64,000 bases of DNA from Amphiura filiformis (lineage: Eukaryota; Echinodermata; Ophiuroidea; Amphilepidida; Amphiuridae): positions 12,717,094 to 12,781,093 of the forward strand of contig NC_092647.1 in NCBI RefSeq assembly GCF_039555335.1, in the 5' to 3' direction. Shown here one piece after another: positions 24,396-36,453 of this stretch (its first letter is position 1; each line of letters begins with the position of its first letter). The notes below the pieces were generated by a model, which did not search any database, had not been told where the DNA came from, and saw only the letters and a list, made by a program, of their open reading frames with translations. The position numbers and the translations under genes were made by a program.

Positions 24396-25388
24396 TTTGG
24401 AGCAGTGGCGGATCTAGAGCAGTCAGAAGGGGGTGGGGGCAATTTTAGAAGAAAATAATAATATTTAAAGATGCCCCCTGAGAAGTAAGAAACTTTTGCA
24501 AAATGAAGACCTAATTGAAGCAATTTGGTGGATCATTTTGGCAATATAAATGTGTAAAATTTTATTTTAAAAAAGCCGAACATTTGTGAAATGAGCAGTC
24601 CATGGAGTCTTGCGTGGACGGCAAGTTTTCCCTATTATGGTAGGCCTATAAATTGTGTTAAACATAAATTGGCAAATGTCGAAAGCAGAAGTGAAAGTGG
24701 CCATTTGTTTATCAACTACGCAGGGTGATGTTCCCCCCTTAGAACTTGGAAAATTTTGCAAAATGAAGACCTAATTGAAGCGATTTGGTGGACCATATTA
24801 CTGTGTAAAATTTAAATTTGAACAGTTGAAAAGCTGAAAATTGTGAAATGCCGGTCCATAAAGCCTTTTGTTGTCCTACATATCGGGAGTATAGGTCTTA
24901 AATGCCAAAAGCCGAGAATAAATACACAATATCAGGTGTTTCTCTATTCAATTCTTGCAATATCTGAACGCGTACGTTTTCAAGATTTTGTACGCATTGG
25001 ACTTTGGAACTAGGGATTTGTGCTTTTGTGTTTTGTGCGTTAAAGAAAACCCTGCTCCTAGCACTATGCCGACCAGATCCACCAAGCATTCACTTCTGGT
25101 CGGTGTAAACATCGACTACCACTTCCAGTGTTTCTGTGACCTTTTTCAACCATGCATTATGTAATGTCTTAGTTCCAACCAACAAAAGGTGAAACTTACA
25201 CCGGGTGTCAGGAGTAGCAGCGTTCACATTGCAACTTATGCCTGGTGGAGGTTACTCCCAACTCGCTACTCCTGACTTTTGTCAGGAGTAAATCGTTGGA
25301 AGTACGCCTGGCGGAACTTACGCTGACCATCGTTCACACTGCCAGTACTCCTGGCAACGCCTACCGCTACTCCCAGCAACTTACGCAG

Positions 25389-25696
25389 GCCCCTGGGGGG
25401 TCACTCCCATTGTGGCCTGTACACCATCCGCGATAATGAAAACGCGTAAAAAGGGTAGTTTTTTGTGGGTAAGCACAATAAGCGAGTAGCAAAATTGCAA
25501 TTGCTAATACGCGGAAATGAAATTTAGGGTATGGAAATTTGATGCAAGGAATAAAATCCGGTTAAATCCCTGTTAGGGTGTGAAAACACTTGTTTAGGTT
25601 ATTGTTTTAGCCAAGGGTTAAATCCTTGTTTAGGGTGCTTTTCAAAAGTTGATTATCGCGGATGGTGTACAGGCCACAATGGGAGCCCCCCCAGGC
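25389..25696. mobile_element. TIR element, 308 bp
   Basis: Long TIRs read CTCCCATTGTGGCCTGTACA, then CCATCCGCGATAAT, from both ends; outside them GGCCCCTGGGGGG pairs with CCCCCCCAGGCGCC. The interior has three GGGTTAAATCC/TGTTTAGGGTG motifs. Confidence 0.78.
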
Positions 25697-26486
25697 GCCG
25701 CCAAGGTCCACCGGCGTCGTCCGACAACGTGAACACAACTAATAATCATCCTTTTCAGACTATTTACAAATTGACCTCAAATGACCTTTGACCTTAGTGA
25801 CCTTGAATACCACCATTACATGCAAGCTCTCATATCGTTGCAATTGGATGTAAAGTGTAAACTATTCATTAGATACATGTACCAGATTTGTTATTTTCAG
25901 CCTATTTACAAGTTGAATTGTCAGAACTAAACCAGATGAATTCTCGTGTCTTTCTTGTTCTTTACTCACATAACTGGGTATTAATCTTAGATCACAAAAT
26001 TACTTCACAAGGGCAGTGGTTCAGCTCTTCTTCTTCTGCAGTGCAAAATGGGGCAATTTCTTTCTAGCCATGCTATAGAAAACTGGTGAAAAACTGGTGA
26101 AACTTCGATGACAATTAACATGATGGTTTTTTTTTTTTTAAAATTGTCCTTGCTATCCGCAGCCCGTAGCCAAATGTCTAAGGGCGCGCACCACCAACTT
26201 GCTATAATGTAAATCGTGTAAAAATCGGAATTTTGACAAATGAAATAAGGGGGGGCTAACTCATCATATTTTACAATATTGCTATATATAATAATAACAA
26301 GTGACTATAACTTTGGAATTTAGAGTGCTCAAACCCATTACATAAATAATTATATATTTTTTTTATCTAACTTTATATGAGTGCCTTTTTAATTAATTTA
26401 TTTTTTTAATCTTCCAAAATTTGAGAGCTTATAATTAGCAAAAAAATATTTGTCTTTTATAATTGTCACTGTGCATGTCAACTTAC
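25697..26486. other. Non-coding; TGACCTTTGACCT repeat fragment
   Basis: Segment 25,765-25,915 is a member of the repeat family built on CAAATGACCTTTGACCT. The remainder is AT-rich and shows nothing recognisable. Confidence 0.4.
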
Positions 26487-26488
26487 AT

Positions 26489-27120
26489 TAAAGGAGGATT
26501 TCGTGATCCTAGCATCCTCTTTTTATGACATTTTGCAATAGATATCTACGAAAAAATTTCAGTTGCTTCCAATTTTGCGTTTGCGAGTTATGCATGATTT
26601 AGTGTATTACACTGCACTGCTCCATAGGCCACTGTTGTAATTTCGTTCTGGTATACCAGTCCGAAGGAAATTCAAATTTGGTGATATTTTGGCTAAACAA
26701 ATTAATCTGCAAGAACTTTTTGGTACATATGGGGCTGTGCAATCCCGGGTGTACAATAATTATGATTTCCAAACAGCGTGCCAAAAATCGCTTGCCCCCT
26801 CTCTCGGCCTGCCAAAATTGCTTGCCCCACCCCTCTCGGCCTGCCAAAAATCTTTGCCCCCCCCTTGCACATGCCAATTTGCAAACTTTAAATGGTCTAT
26901 ATACACATGTTGCGAGCGTAGCGAGCAGGAAAATTTGCAAATTTAAGCGTTTCCATACGGTTTCCCTACGGAGGCTACGCCTTTTTAGAGCGCTTTTATT
27001 TAAAAGGCCCCCAAGAACGCTGCGGCAAAAAATCTCTTGCCCCCTCTCAGCTTGCCAAAAATTGCTTGCCCCCTTTCGACTCGCCAAAATTTCTTGCCCA
27101 CCCAATTTTGCCCTCCCCAG
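26489..27120. mobile_element. TTAA-type TIR element fused to a degenerate CTTGCC repeat
   Basis: The left part (26,489-26,740) matches the family at 39,812 (AGGAGGATTTCGTGATCCTA, AGCATCCTCTTTTTATGACA). It breaks near 26,745 into a second family of degenerate units around GCCTGCCAAAAATCGCTTGC, also present at 2,730-2,960 and, inverted, at 63,700-63,800. The 200-codon minus-strand open frame here is a repeat read. Confidence 0.6.
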
Positions 27121-27680
27121 GCCTTCATGTGCTTTACAGATTATTCCAATTGAATGAACACAGCCTGACATAGGCATAGCATGACAAATTTGTGCGTACA
27201 CTGCGCGATATACGCCACCTTGTACGACTGTTCATGCCTAACACGGACCCATCCATGCCAATGCACTCATGATTGGTTGGTATTGTATGGTATCCATTGT
27301 GCGCTCGACCGCTCATGTTGTAGTTTGAAATACGCAATATAGGATGATGATCGCAGTTGCATTGTGTACAGCTGTTGAAAGCTGCATTCATTCAATAGAG
27401 GCTGTCAGTGTGACGTCATATGCCGCCATATTGTGGGTACACGCTGCGATTGTCCTTCGATCTCCATGTGTGATGATGCATGATAACAGTTGCATGGCAA
27501 GCTGCGCCCTGCGCGTAGTGTCCGATGCATTAACACGCGTATCATTTGTACCCACAAGATGGCGAAAGGCTGACGGCGCGGCATAATTCCCAATGTAAAC
27601 AATAACATGAACAAGTGGAATAATTTGAGATATTTGAATTAATCTCAACTCCCTCAAACAAATAGCTTGCCAACTGCATC

Positions 27681-27977
27681 GGCACTAGCTTTGAAATTGA
27701 AGTTCAGCGTATGTTATGTTGGCTTATGCCCCCAGCATACTTTCCTGCCGCTGGCAAGCGGCAGGGCGTTTCAACCAATGACAAGCCTTGATTGTGTATG
27801 TTTGTCTGCAATGCGTGTGCGCCACGCCGCTCAGCGGCAGGGTAGTATGAAACCAGCTTTAGCGTGGTTTCTTGTGTGCACATAATTTTATGCGGCACAT
27901 TGATCGCCCGCATAAAAGTATGTACATGCACCAAGTAACGCTCTGTCCGGAACACGCGTAACTTCAAAGCTAGTGCC
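27681..27977. mobile_element. TIR element, 297 bp
   Basis: GGCACTAGCTTTGAA occurs at both ends as inverted copies. The interior is GC-rich with a repeated GCCGCT...AGCGGCAGGG motif. A smaller inverted pair (GCCATATTGTGGGTACA / GTACCCACAAGATGGC) lies just upstream at 27,425-27,563. Confidence 0.65.
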
Positions 27978-29045
27978 AGTGTCTCGAGGTAGATAGACTA
28001 TAGATAGTGTCACACATGCATGGTGAAACTAAAACCATGTCCATGAATGATGAAAACAATCAATATTATTTTGTATTTTATAGTATACTGTCATGACTGT
28101 ACACTGTCACTGCACAGAATGTGCAGTTCATGTGTTACTGTAAATAGGCTAAAATATACAGGGTGTATACTTACTTTGCTTAAATCAAATCTGTTTTGTG
28201 CATCGACTGTCAGTACATGGTTACAGATTTGAAGTCGCCATGTCCGTACATACATGCATGGATGTATCCTGGAGATATTTTTGCCACTGAGCAGCGACTT
28301 CTGATTCAGAAAGTGACGTCGAACGGATCTATCCAAATAACATGGCGGGTGCGGGTTGACTATTGTATACGTTCTTAATTGATTGAGGATTAAGCAGTTT
28401 AATTTGAAATGAATTCTAGATGCTTTTACAGCCATTGCATATGTTTAAAATTCTACAAAAATGTTTACAAAAAATAAATTTCATAAATGATTGAAAAAAA
28501 AAAAATGTTTGTACAAAAACATAAAAAATTAGGCCCCATGAAAATATTACGGCAGTACGGGGAATTTCGAAATCATCAATTTGGCGACACAAAATATCGG
28601 GAGTTATTGATAACAACATCATCCCAAAGACAGACAAATAATACTGTTTTATAATCAAATTTGATATTTTTGTGACATTTTTACACAATTAGTATTTGCA
28701 GTCGCTCAAGTTAATATATTGTATCGTAGTTTCTGAATAATAAAGGCCACTTTTAATGATATCATCGAATTTCATATGAATGCCCTAAGTCGCCATCTAT
28801 ACTTTGAACGTAAATAGTATTTAATACGCATTTTCTAATAAAACATTCTTTCTCCCTAATTTCTTGAAAAAACCTTACAAATACAATATAAAATCTTCAA
28901 TATAATGACATTAGTTGGCAGAAGTAACATGACTGAAAAATAATAGAGATTACGTGAGATACACGGAAGTGAAAATTAGGGCGTATGCCTTAACTGCTAG
29001 TCAACTTACAAATCGCGAGTTGGGGCATTTTTGAATGCCCTAACT
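27978..29045. other. Non-coding with a small hairpin
   Basis: No gene was seen. A hairpin at about 29,015-29,050 pairs GCGAGTTGGGGCATT with AATGCCCTAACTCGC, and a related GAATGCCCTAAGTCGCC lies at 28,777. Confidence 0.4.
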
Positions 29046-29190
29046 CGCTATTTATAATAATAATTGTAATAATAATAATAATGACAATAATAATAATAAT
29101 AATAACAGTAATAATAATAATAATAATAATAATGACAATAATAATAATAATAATAATAGTCAAAACAAAAACAAAAACAAAAACAAAAAT
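29046..29190. repeat. AAT microsatellite followed by CAAAAA repeats
   Basis: Imperfect (AAT)n with CAA/GTA interruptions runs to about 29,158, then (ACAAAA)n. Confidence 0.9.
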
Positions 29191-31190
29191 ACAAATATAA
29201 ATACATAGAAATGGGCTATAGAGGGCAAAAATGATGTTTCAAATAGATATAGGGTACCTTGCATACAGCTGACTGGAAGCAGCTCGCGATCATCCTCCAG
29301 AGCATCACCTTTTAAAAAAAAATCGCTTGAAAAATGAGACAATGCCAGCCAAAAAGGATGTATAAGTTGTGTTTCTTTTTACCCCACCCCTTTTTTTTCC
29401 ACTGTTTTGTCTATTATGGCAATTTTCTTTGTTTGGTGGATTTTGATAGTTTAGATGGTTTAGGGACCCATTTCTGAAGTAGTTATTACCAGAATTGTAT
29501 GTTTTAAAACAGGTTGAGTTTTAAGCTCTGATTTAGAGTGTTCAGCCTAAGAGCTGTTACGCACCCATCCCTACTAATATTTTTATGTATATCTTCAAAT
29601 ATAATTAACCAAATCTACACAGTTATGTCATAGAGTGTTTCACTCATTTTTTTTTCTACAAATGTTTTTGCTTTAATTAATATGTATCTTGTATCTATAT
29701 TATTATTATATGTACTTTATGATAATCAGGAAAGAAGAACACATTGTGCTTGGACTGTTTAGTCTATTTCTTCTTTCCTGGATTGTCATTTAAATTGCTT
29801 TTAATGTTTTTTCATGTTTGTAATTTATGGCAATTGAAATAAATATTATTATTATTATACCCGCAAGCTTATTATGCCTGCGTGTAGTACTTTTTAATAC
29901 TTAAGTAAAATTTGGATTTTCATTGAATCACCTGCAAAACAAAAATTTGTTGACCCTGTATAGGTAGGTTTCCCCTATACTCAATGACACCAAATCAACC
30001 ACGTAGCGTCATAGGGGCACCAGGGGAGGCATGCCCCCCAATTGATTTGAAAATTTAGAAAATCCCATAGGAAAATTACCCAAAAAATGGCTTGTGCCTC
30101 TCACAAATAGGACGACTCAGGCTACACTACTGCACCAAATGTTATAAATGTCTGAAATTTCAGAACATGCTTAATTGATCATTGATAGGGTGTAATTTGA
30201 CACACTTACTAACACGCCCCCTACACGTTTTCACCGACAACCGGGGACTCATATTGTGTGTGTGGTTGTTAACAGTGAAACCGTGAACCCCCACACATGT
30301 ACACAGACGTATCATAACCCAAACATGGGACTTCTGAGATACATGTATTTCACCGCTAACCATGGACCTGGTATTACACCCAAGATAGAGGACCCCACCC
30401 CATATGCAAAGTTATGCTGTATAGCACCCTCTGCCGCTGTCTTATGACTGTGGACGTCCACATTTCGTAGTGTGTGTGTTTTTCACTACATAAATGTGGA
30501 CTCAAAGTCCATATTTGTAGGTGAAAACAAACAGAGTTTTGTATGCAGGGATATTGCTGTAAAAGGGCCCATTAGTTTTATTAAAATCCATCATTTGACC
30601 TCTGATGACCTTGAAAAATTTTCAATTCCATCACTCATCATATTCACTTAGTTGCAAAAAAAATTCATGAAAATACAATAAAATCTTTTAGTTACTTGAC
30701 CTCAAATGACCTTCAAATTTTGTCAAGCATATTAATATTTGAAAGTAATTTAAATTAAGCTTCAACTCTATGTCAGCCAATGTTGTTAGCTCTGACGTTT
30801 TTCTTGGAAACAGCTAGTGACCATCCTGATCTGATAACGTCACACTAGATGACGTTACCAAAGTTAGAAAATTCCTGCCCCTGGTGCCGCTGGGTTTGAT
30901 CAGGTTGTCCCACAAAGGATCTAATTCTAATCCTGTGTCTTGGTTCAATGAAGATCTATATAGCTTGCTTCTTGATCTGGAGAGCTTCCAGGACTCTCTT
31001 GGGAAAGTTTTGTTTCTTTCTCCAGTACTTTCATATTATCCAAGAGAAACATTGGATCAAGCTAATTACAATATCGGCTGATGACGAGGAAGTTCCTCAA
31101 AAAGGCTCCCAGTAAGCGAAATAAAAAAGGAGTGTTGAATTTTAATTTTAATTACTTTAATTTTATTACCACTACATATACGGCGTAGAA
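29191..31190. other. Non-coding; LINE-like tail and repeat fragments
   Basis: GGCAATTGAAATAAATATTATTATT at 29,827-29,858 looks like a LINE 3' tail with an ATT run. Segment 30,004-30,130 is a small C/A-rich element with a GTAGCGTCATAGGGGC end. Segment 30,590-30,720 holds TGACCTC repeats. An open frame at 30,884-31,081 (65 residues) has no family signature and was not called. Confidence 0.35.
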
Positions 31191-31489
31191 GTGACGTCAT
31201 AATCGGATTAACTACCATAGCAATGGATGAATACAATTTTTGAATTTTTGTACCGTGCTGCACTACATACAGGCAGGTTGCACTCATCACCTGTGCATGT
31301 CTGCAATCATAGATTGAATACAATACCACTCTTTTCAATGATACTTATCTGACAGGTGCGAGTGACTAGCATTTCTTTGACATATATGGTTCAATGCATC
31401 GGTACCGCATGAACGTTGTAGTGCGGGGCAATATATTCAGAATTGTATTCATTCATTGCTATGGTAGTTAATCCGATTAACTACGTCAC
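31191..31489. mobile_element. TIR element, 299 bp
   Basis: TIRs of about 48 bp: GTGACGTCATAATCGGATTA at the left and GTGACGTAGTTAATCGGATT (right end inverted), continuing as ACTACCATAGCAATGGATGA / ACTACCATAGCAATGAATGA. No coding capacity. Confidence 0.82.
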
Positions 31490-31700
31490 TTTTATTACAT
31501 ATAAATCTGCAATTCTATATACTAATATTAAACTCACCAAATTTCCTCACAATAGGATCAGGTTCAGGTTCAGCATGCCAAATGAGCCATAGACATTTCA
31601 CTTGATAGCCATCCCTCTAGTGCACACCATACCATTTCTTCAATTCCTGATGTTGTCAACCCATTCTGACCGCCTCCTTCCTTTTCATCCCTAAGCAGCT

Positions 31701-31991
31701 TCAATAGTTGATAGGACTCGGCTGTCTGTCACTTCTTCGTTTCCAGTATACCATACATATTTCAGGCCAGCTTTCTCTTCTTCCTTCCAGAAGTCCTTCC
31801 TTCTCTGGGACTCTGATGGTTTTCCTAACCCATTTGTTTGTTTTTCTTTGCCTCCAGCACACTCTCAGAACTCTTCTCCACAGCCACAGTTCAAGGACTT
31901 GGATCATCCCCTCTTCTTTCTTTCCCAGTGTCCAACTTTCACAGAGTAAATAAATAGGATAAATTGGTACCAAAAACAATTGAAAATCCAA
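31701..31991 (-). pseudogene. LINE reverse-transcriptase C-terminal remnant
   Basis: An open minus-strand frame reads MIQVLELWLWRRVLRVCWRQ, then RKTNKWVRKTIRVPEKEGLL. This matches the conserved LINE segment R(I/L)xAFExWxWRRxLRIxWxxxxTNxxVLxxI, which follows the reverse-transcriptase core. Nothing of the catalytic core or endonuclease is nearby, so it is a truncated fossil. The clade was not resolved. Confidence 0.65.
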
Positions 31992-33180
31992 GGTAATTCA
32001 CATTTGCACTTTTTTGCATCCGAATCTAGTCCAAGTACTTTGGTTTTTATATATTAGCCTTGCTGTTTCATTTTTGTAGTAACACACACAACATTCAAGG
32101 CTTTGACCTAATGGTATTGAAAGAGCTCAAAGTCAATATTATCTCTACTTAGAGCATGGTGTACATTGATGAGAAAATTGGTAACTCAGATTTACGCAAA
32201 AAGGACATGCCAAAATGGGGCATGATTTCAATTGAAAAGTTTCCAAGGTGTTCTCACCATTTGAGTTTATGTACTAGGTATCTATAATGAAGTTTAAAAT
32301 AGCTAGGATGATAGCATGGAGTAGTAGAGCGGAAAAGTCTGGTACTTTTCGTATTACAGTAACTTACATTGTACACAATGTACTTTGTCTGCCCAAAAGA
32401 AAGGACCAAATTGAGATAATAAACTATACATAACACAAACAAAAATTTTTTAACCCTCATTCAACAATAGTATACAATAAACCTTAACGGGGATATGCAA
32501 ATGAGATTCAAACTATAGGCTGTTTTTCAACAAGTCACAAATTGAGCAAAAAATGGGTTTTTAAAGAAAATTTACAGTAAACACACTGTCACATTGATTT
32601 AACTGTAAGCTTATAAGATGGCTCAATTTAAAGAGCATTTTGACCTCTTTCACCATTACAACCTGGGCACTTGTAATTTGTAAGTTCTAAGGATTTTGCA
32701 TGTTTTGGTTCTTGTCCCTGTTTGCGTCATCAACCCCGACCATTCATATCTTGATGACCTACAAGAGCACTCTCTCCATCTCATGTAGTGAGGCAGATAT
32801 GCGACACAGGTCAAGTGATATGTTCTCTACTGGCAGAAATCATCAAGATTTGTACATAAGGTATGCCGATTTCAAAAACCTGCGGCTACATTTAAACAAA
32901 TAAAACCATGCAGCTGCACTTCCTCTTATATGTTTTTTCCAATTTTTATTATTTTTTCCCCTTTTACAATTTTGCCTCACCCCTCCCCCTAGATTGTGGC
33001 CCCTGGGCCCAGCCCACTGCACATTGTGGTAAATCTGGGCCTGTGACTCTGTATAAGGCCCCATGTCCTTTCACAGCAAAACAGCTGGTCAGATTTATTT
33101 TGTTTCCTTTTGCAACCAGCACACCTTATAAAACCCCTATATGTACACATTCTTATGATTTCTGCTACAAGTGAACATAT
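31992..33180. other. Non-coding, no gene recognised
   Basis: Only short frames. A GGCCCCTGGGCCCAGCCCACTG patch near 32,997 may be the end of an old MITE. Confidence 0.35.
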
Positions 33181-33431
33181 GTGATGCGATCAAGCAAAAT
33201 CAGTCGGAACTCGCAAATAATAAATTTTCAGTTTCTTATAGGATAGTAAATAGCATTTGCAAAGCTGCATTTTGCAGAAAACCCCATTGAAATTGAACAA
33301 CCAGTTCCAAAGGTATGAGTAATTAAAGAGTTTGCAAAACAATAGGAAACAAAAGGCAATACTGCCTTTGTTTGGATATATTTCAAAATCAATATTTCCG
33401 AGTTCTGCCTGATTTTGCTTGATCGCATCAC
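33181..33431. mobile_element. TIR element, GTGATGCGATCAAG family, copy 2
   Basis: TIRs match the copy at 5,533-5,782 (GTGATGCGATCAAGCAAAAT and so on), and the interior matches its reverse complement (GTTTCTTATAGGATAGTAAA). Confidence 0.8.
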
Positions 33432-35329
33432 ATTATGTCACCTATCAGTCCCACTAAGGTGAAAACTTAATTTTGACAGAAATATCAGTTGTCACTTTCT
33501 GCCATAATATGAGGCAGGGTACAATCACTGACATTGCTGCAAATAGCCTTGCTGAAAAGGGTTTGTCTCAAAGTTGCATTTGTTATGATTTATAGTGCCA
33601 AACTTTTGTCTTGGTGAAATCGGTAGGTTGATTTTTTTCCTCTAATATTTGCTTTGTATAATTTTTACAACACAATCAGCAATTATTTAAATCATCTGCC
33701 GAAGAATTATTAGATTAATATTTGAGCTGTTATACTAATTTAGCTTGAAGGTTTGATCAGGGGGAAAAGACAAAATAAGAAAGATGTGTTCTGCAACCAA
33801 TGAGACAAACCTTTTTCTTGGCCCGAGTAACTTGCAAAATGTGAAACAAATATAAACCATGGTATGTTTTTGTTTTTATTGACTTTCAATGGCAACATGT
33901 GCTTTTTTAGACTGTTTCTTCACATGTGCAATACTAGCAATAACAAAATATTGTACAACATATTATTTCACAAATAACATAAAAAGTACTCCTTAAAATG
34001 TCTTTTATAAATCATCTTTTGTCTAAAGTATGATTTGAAGCTGCTAAATCAAGCAAGAAATGATTATATAAAAGTTTACATGTCACAGAACACTATTTGA
34101 GAATCTTCCAACTTCAGTGTTTTAAAATGTACAAAAGTATTTGAACAGTCCTTTTAAAAAAAGCCATGTGATAACAGGCTTTGCCGTCTGGATTTTAAAG
34201 GCAAGTGGTTAATCACTCGCTACCATTATGTTTCGAATTTTCACAAATATCACTTATTTGGGTATAATCAAGTAGAGCGCCTGTCTTAAAACAGTATTCA
34301 TGTGTTTATGTTGAAATGAGCGCAAAGTGCGCTAAATTTTTTGATTTTACCACTCTGCTTGGAGGGGACACAGAATCGATTAAATGCTGAATTGACTGGT
34401 TCGATGGCTGATTTTGGGAGACTCGCAGCGAGTGATATTTAGTGTTTTTGGTGAGTGGAAAATCGCTCACTAGAAATCGAGTTTGGGCAAGCAGTGGCGA
34501 GCGAGAGCATTCGCTCGCCTCGAACGGCAAGGCCTGTGATAAGTATTTTATGTCTAACTGTTCAATGTAACTGGTGATTGCAATCCAACTCAATAACATG
34601 ATAGAGGATATTCACTTGACTGCCACCTTCCACCAAGTTGAATCATTTACTAGTACATGTTTACATATACTCCCAAAACATATAGCACGACAACACAGCA
34701 TAATTTTATACAATGTTGTTACCTGCCAAAACAATGTGACGTGTGTGTGCCTGTTTATTTGCAGGGCAAAGTTTGTCAATGTTTTAAAGTGCTGGAGAAC
34801 CGGCTTTGCATTTTAAATGCAAAAGGGACAAGCTAATATTTCTGTGCTTGAGCAGAAAGTTCTTTGCAATTTCTTTCTTTTCAGTGATGGTCCACTCCTT
34901 AAAGAAGTGCTCCCGACCAACATTTGGGTCAGACCTCAGTTTGGGAAACCCTCGCTTAAACACTTGCTACAAAAACTTGTCTGAAGTGGTAGTATTTCTG
35001 ACAGAATCTGCAATAGATTCTCTCATATATTCTTGTTAAAAAAAAAAGAGATTTGTTTAATTCAAAGTTGATTCTTGCAACATCTACACAAAAGATACTT
35101 TTGAGTGTTTCACAGTCTCAATCAGTATCTCCAGCTCCACATGAATTTGGTGTTCAAACACAGTCCAAAGGCAGCTATATATTTCCATTTCCAATGAACA
35201 TGGCAGAATGGCTGCTACCTGCTTTCAAAAAATTTATTTGTCTATGAAAAGTAAGCAATTTCAATTTTAAGATGCGGGCACCATAAGGCACCAAAAAATT
35301 AACAACCAACCCAGATTTTCCATTTTTAG
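33432..35329. other. Non-coding; possible TIR element at about 34,170-34,545
   Basis: ACAGGCTTTGCCGTCTGG near 34,175 and the inverted CACAGGCCTTGCCGTTCGAGG near 34,540 enclose repeated TCGCTC/GAGCGA motifs. Other frames (34,574-35,250) have no signature. Confidence 0.4.
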
Positions 35330-36399
35330 TCTAGCCGAGCGGCGGCTAGACTCCTGTTTCCCAGTAGTTTCTTTCTTCTTCTTCTTCTTCTTCTTCTTCT
35401 TCTTCTTCTTCTTCTTTCTGTCAACATTTAACATAATTTGCTCTAGCTCCTTTATTATTTGACCGATTATGACCAAACTTGGGCACAAGCTCCACTACCC
35501 CAGCTTTTACATTTGACCAGACCCCTTTGGGGTCAAACGTCATGCATGAGTAATTTTGGCTAAAAATGTGATTTTTACCAAACATGCTTCTTCTCCTACA
35601 GATTACATGGTAGAGTATCGAGATTTGGACATTTACCTTGGCTATAGCCGGGGCCTATGGGGTCCTCATATATTTGGGGTCAAAAGGTCATTAAGGGGGT
35701 ATTTCGCACATAACCAAATACCTTCAAAATGCTTCTTTTCCTACAGATTCTATGGTACAGAGATGCGACTGACACATATGCATTGACATTAGTTGGTGTC
35801 TATGGGGTCCTCACAGATTTTGAGTTCAAGGTCAAACAGGGGACAAAAATGGTTGATTACTGAAAATCACTTTAAAATTCAATATTTTCTGCATATTTCG
35901 TGCTGTGATCATCAGAATAATGCCAAAAGGGCTCTAGCATTATGTTCATGTACGATTGTAATCAGATTTGGCTTAAACATGGAGGAGGGGTCTGTTTTGG
36001 GGTCAAAAGGGTAAAATTCTAAAGTTTGTCCAATTTAAATGAAAATTAGTATATGTGATCTTGATATGATTCAAAATATATTGGAGGTCATTTCAAGGTC
36101 ACCAGAGGTCAACGAAAGGTCAAAAGGGGTCAAATTCTAATATTTGTCCAATTTAGATGAAAATTAGTATATGTGATCTTGATATGATTCAAAATATATT
36201 GGAGGTCATTTCAAGGTCACCAGAGGTCAACTAAAGGTCAAAAGGGGTCAAATTACAAAGTTTATTCAATTTGAATGAAAATTAGTATATGTTATGTGGA
36301 TATGATGCAAATGTGGTGAAGGTCATTTCAAGGTCATCAGATGTCATTTCAAGGTCACGGCTAGACTTCGCAGCCTTACTAAGGATGCAATATATCTAG
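35330..36399 (+). mobile_element. Helentron/HINE-like non-autonomous Helitron, copy C
   Basis: It starts with the palindrome TCTAGCCGAGCGGCGGCTAG, then a CTT microsatellite (35,375-35,416) and TCTGTCAACATTTAACATAA, related to the start of copies A and B. The centre has tandem GGGGTCAAAAGGTCATT and TTTCAAGGTCACCAGAGGTCA units of about 120 bp. The end has CGGCTAGACTT (inverted to the start), the hairpin GCAGCCTTACTAAGGATGC, ATATAT and CTAG before T. No ORF of its own. Confidence 0.75.
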
Positions 36400-36453
36400 T
36401 TTAAATTGAATCTATGCATGTAAAATCGGTTTTTTGGCCAAAAGCAGATTAAG

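Larger units (their letters stand above)
23781..25750. mobile_element. Possible larger TIR element (GTGTTCAC ends) hosting others
   Basis: The left AGTCGTGTTCACATTTTGAG and the right, inverted, AGTTGTGTTCACGTTGTCGG are similar and share a following CGGCG-rich patch. Blocks of GTTCACATTGCAACTTA and TACTCCTGGCAACGCC near 25,220-25,390 belong to the same family. It contains the elements at 24,064 and 25,389. The borders are uncertain. Confidence 0.4.

Noticed and set aside
26599-27201. 200-residue minus-strand open frame
   Set aside because: It spans two repeat families joined at about 26,745; the peptide repeats reflect the CTTGCC units and there is no domain.
30884-31081. 65-residue frame near a LINE-like region
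   Set aside because: No family signature and no flanking coding sequence; too short to call.
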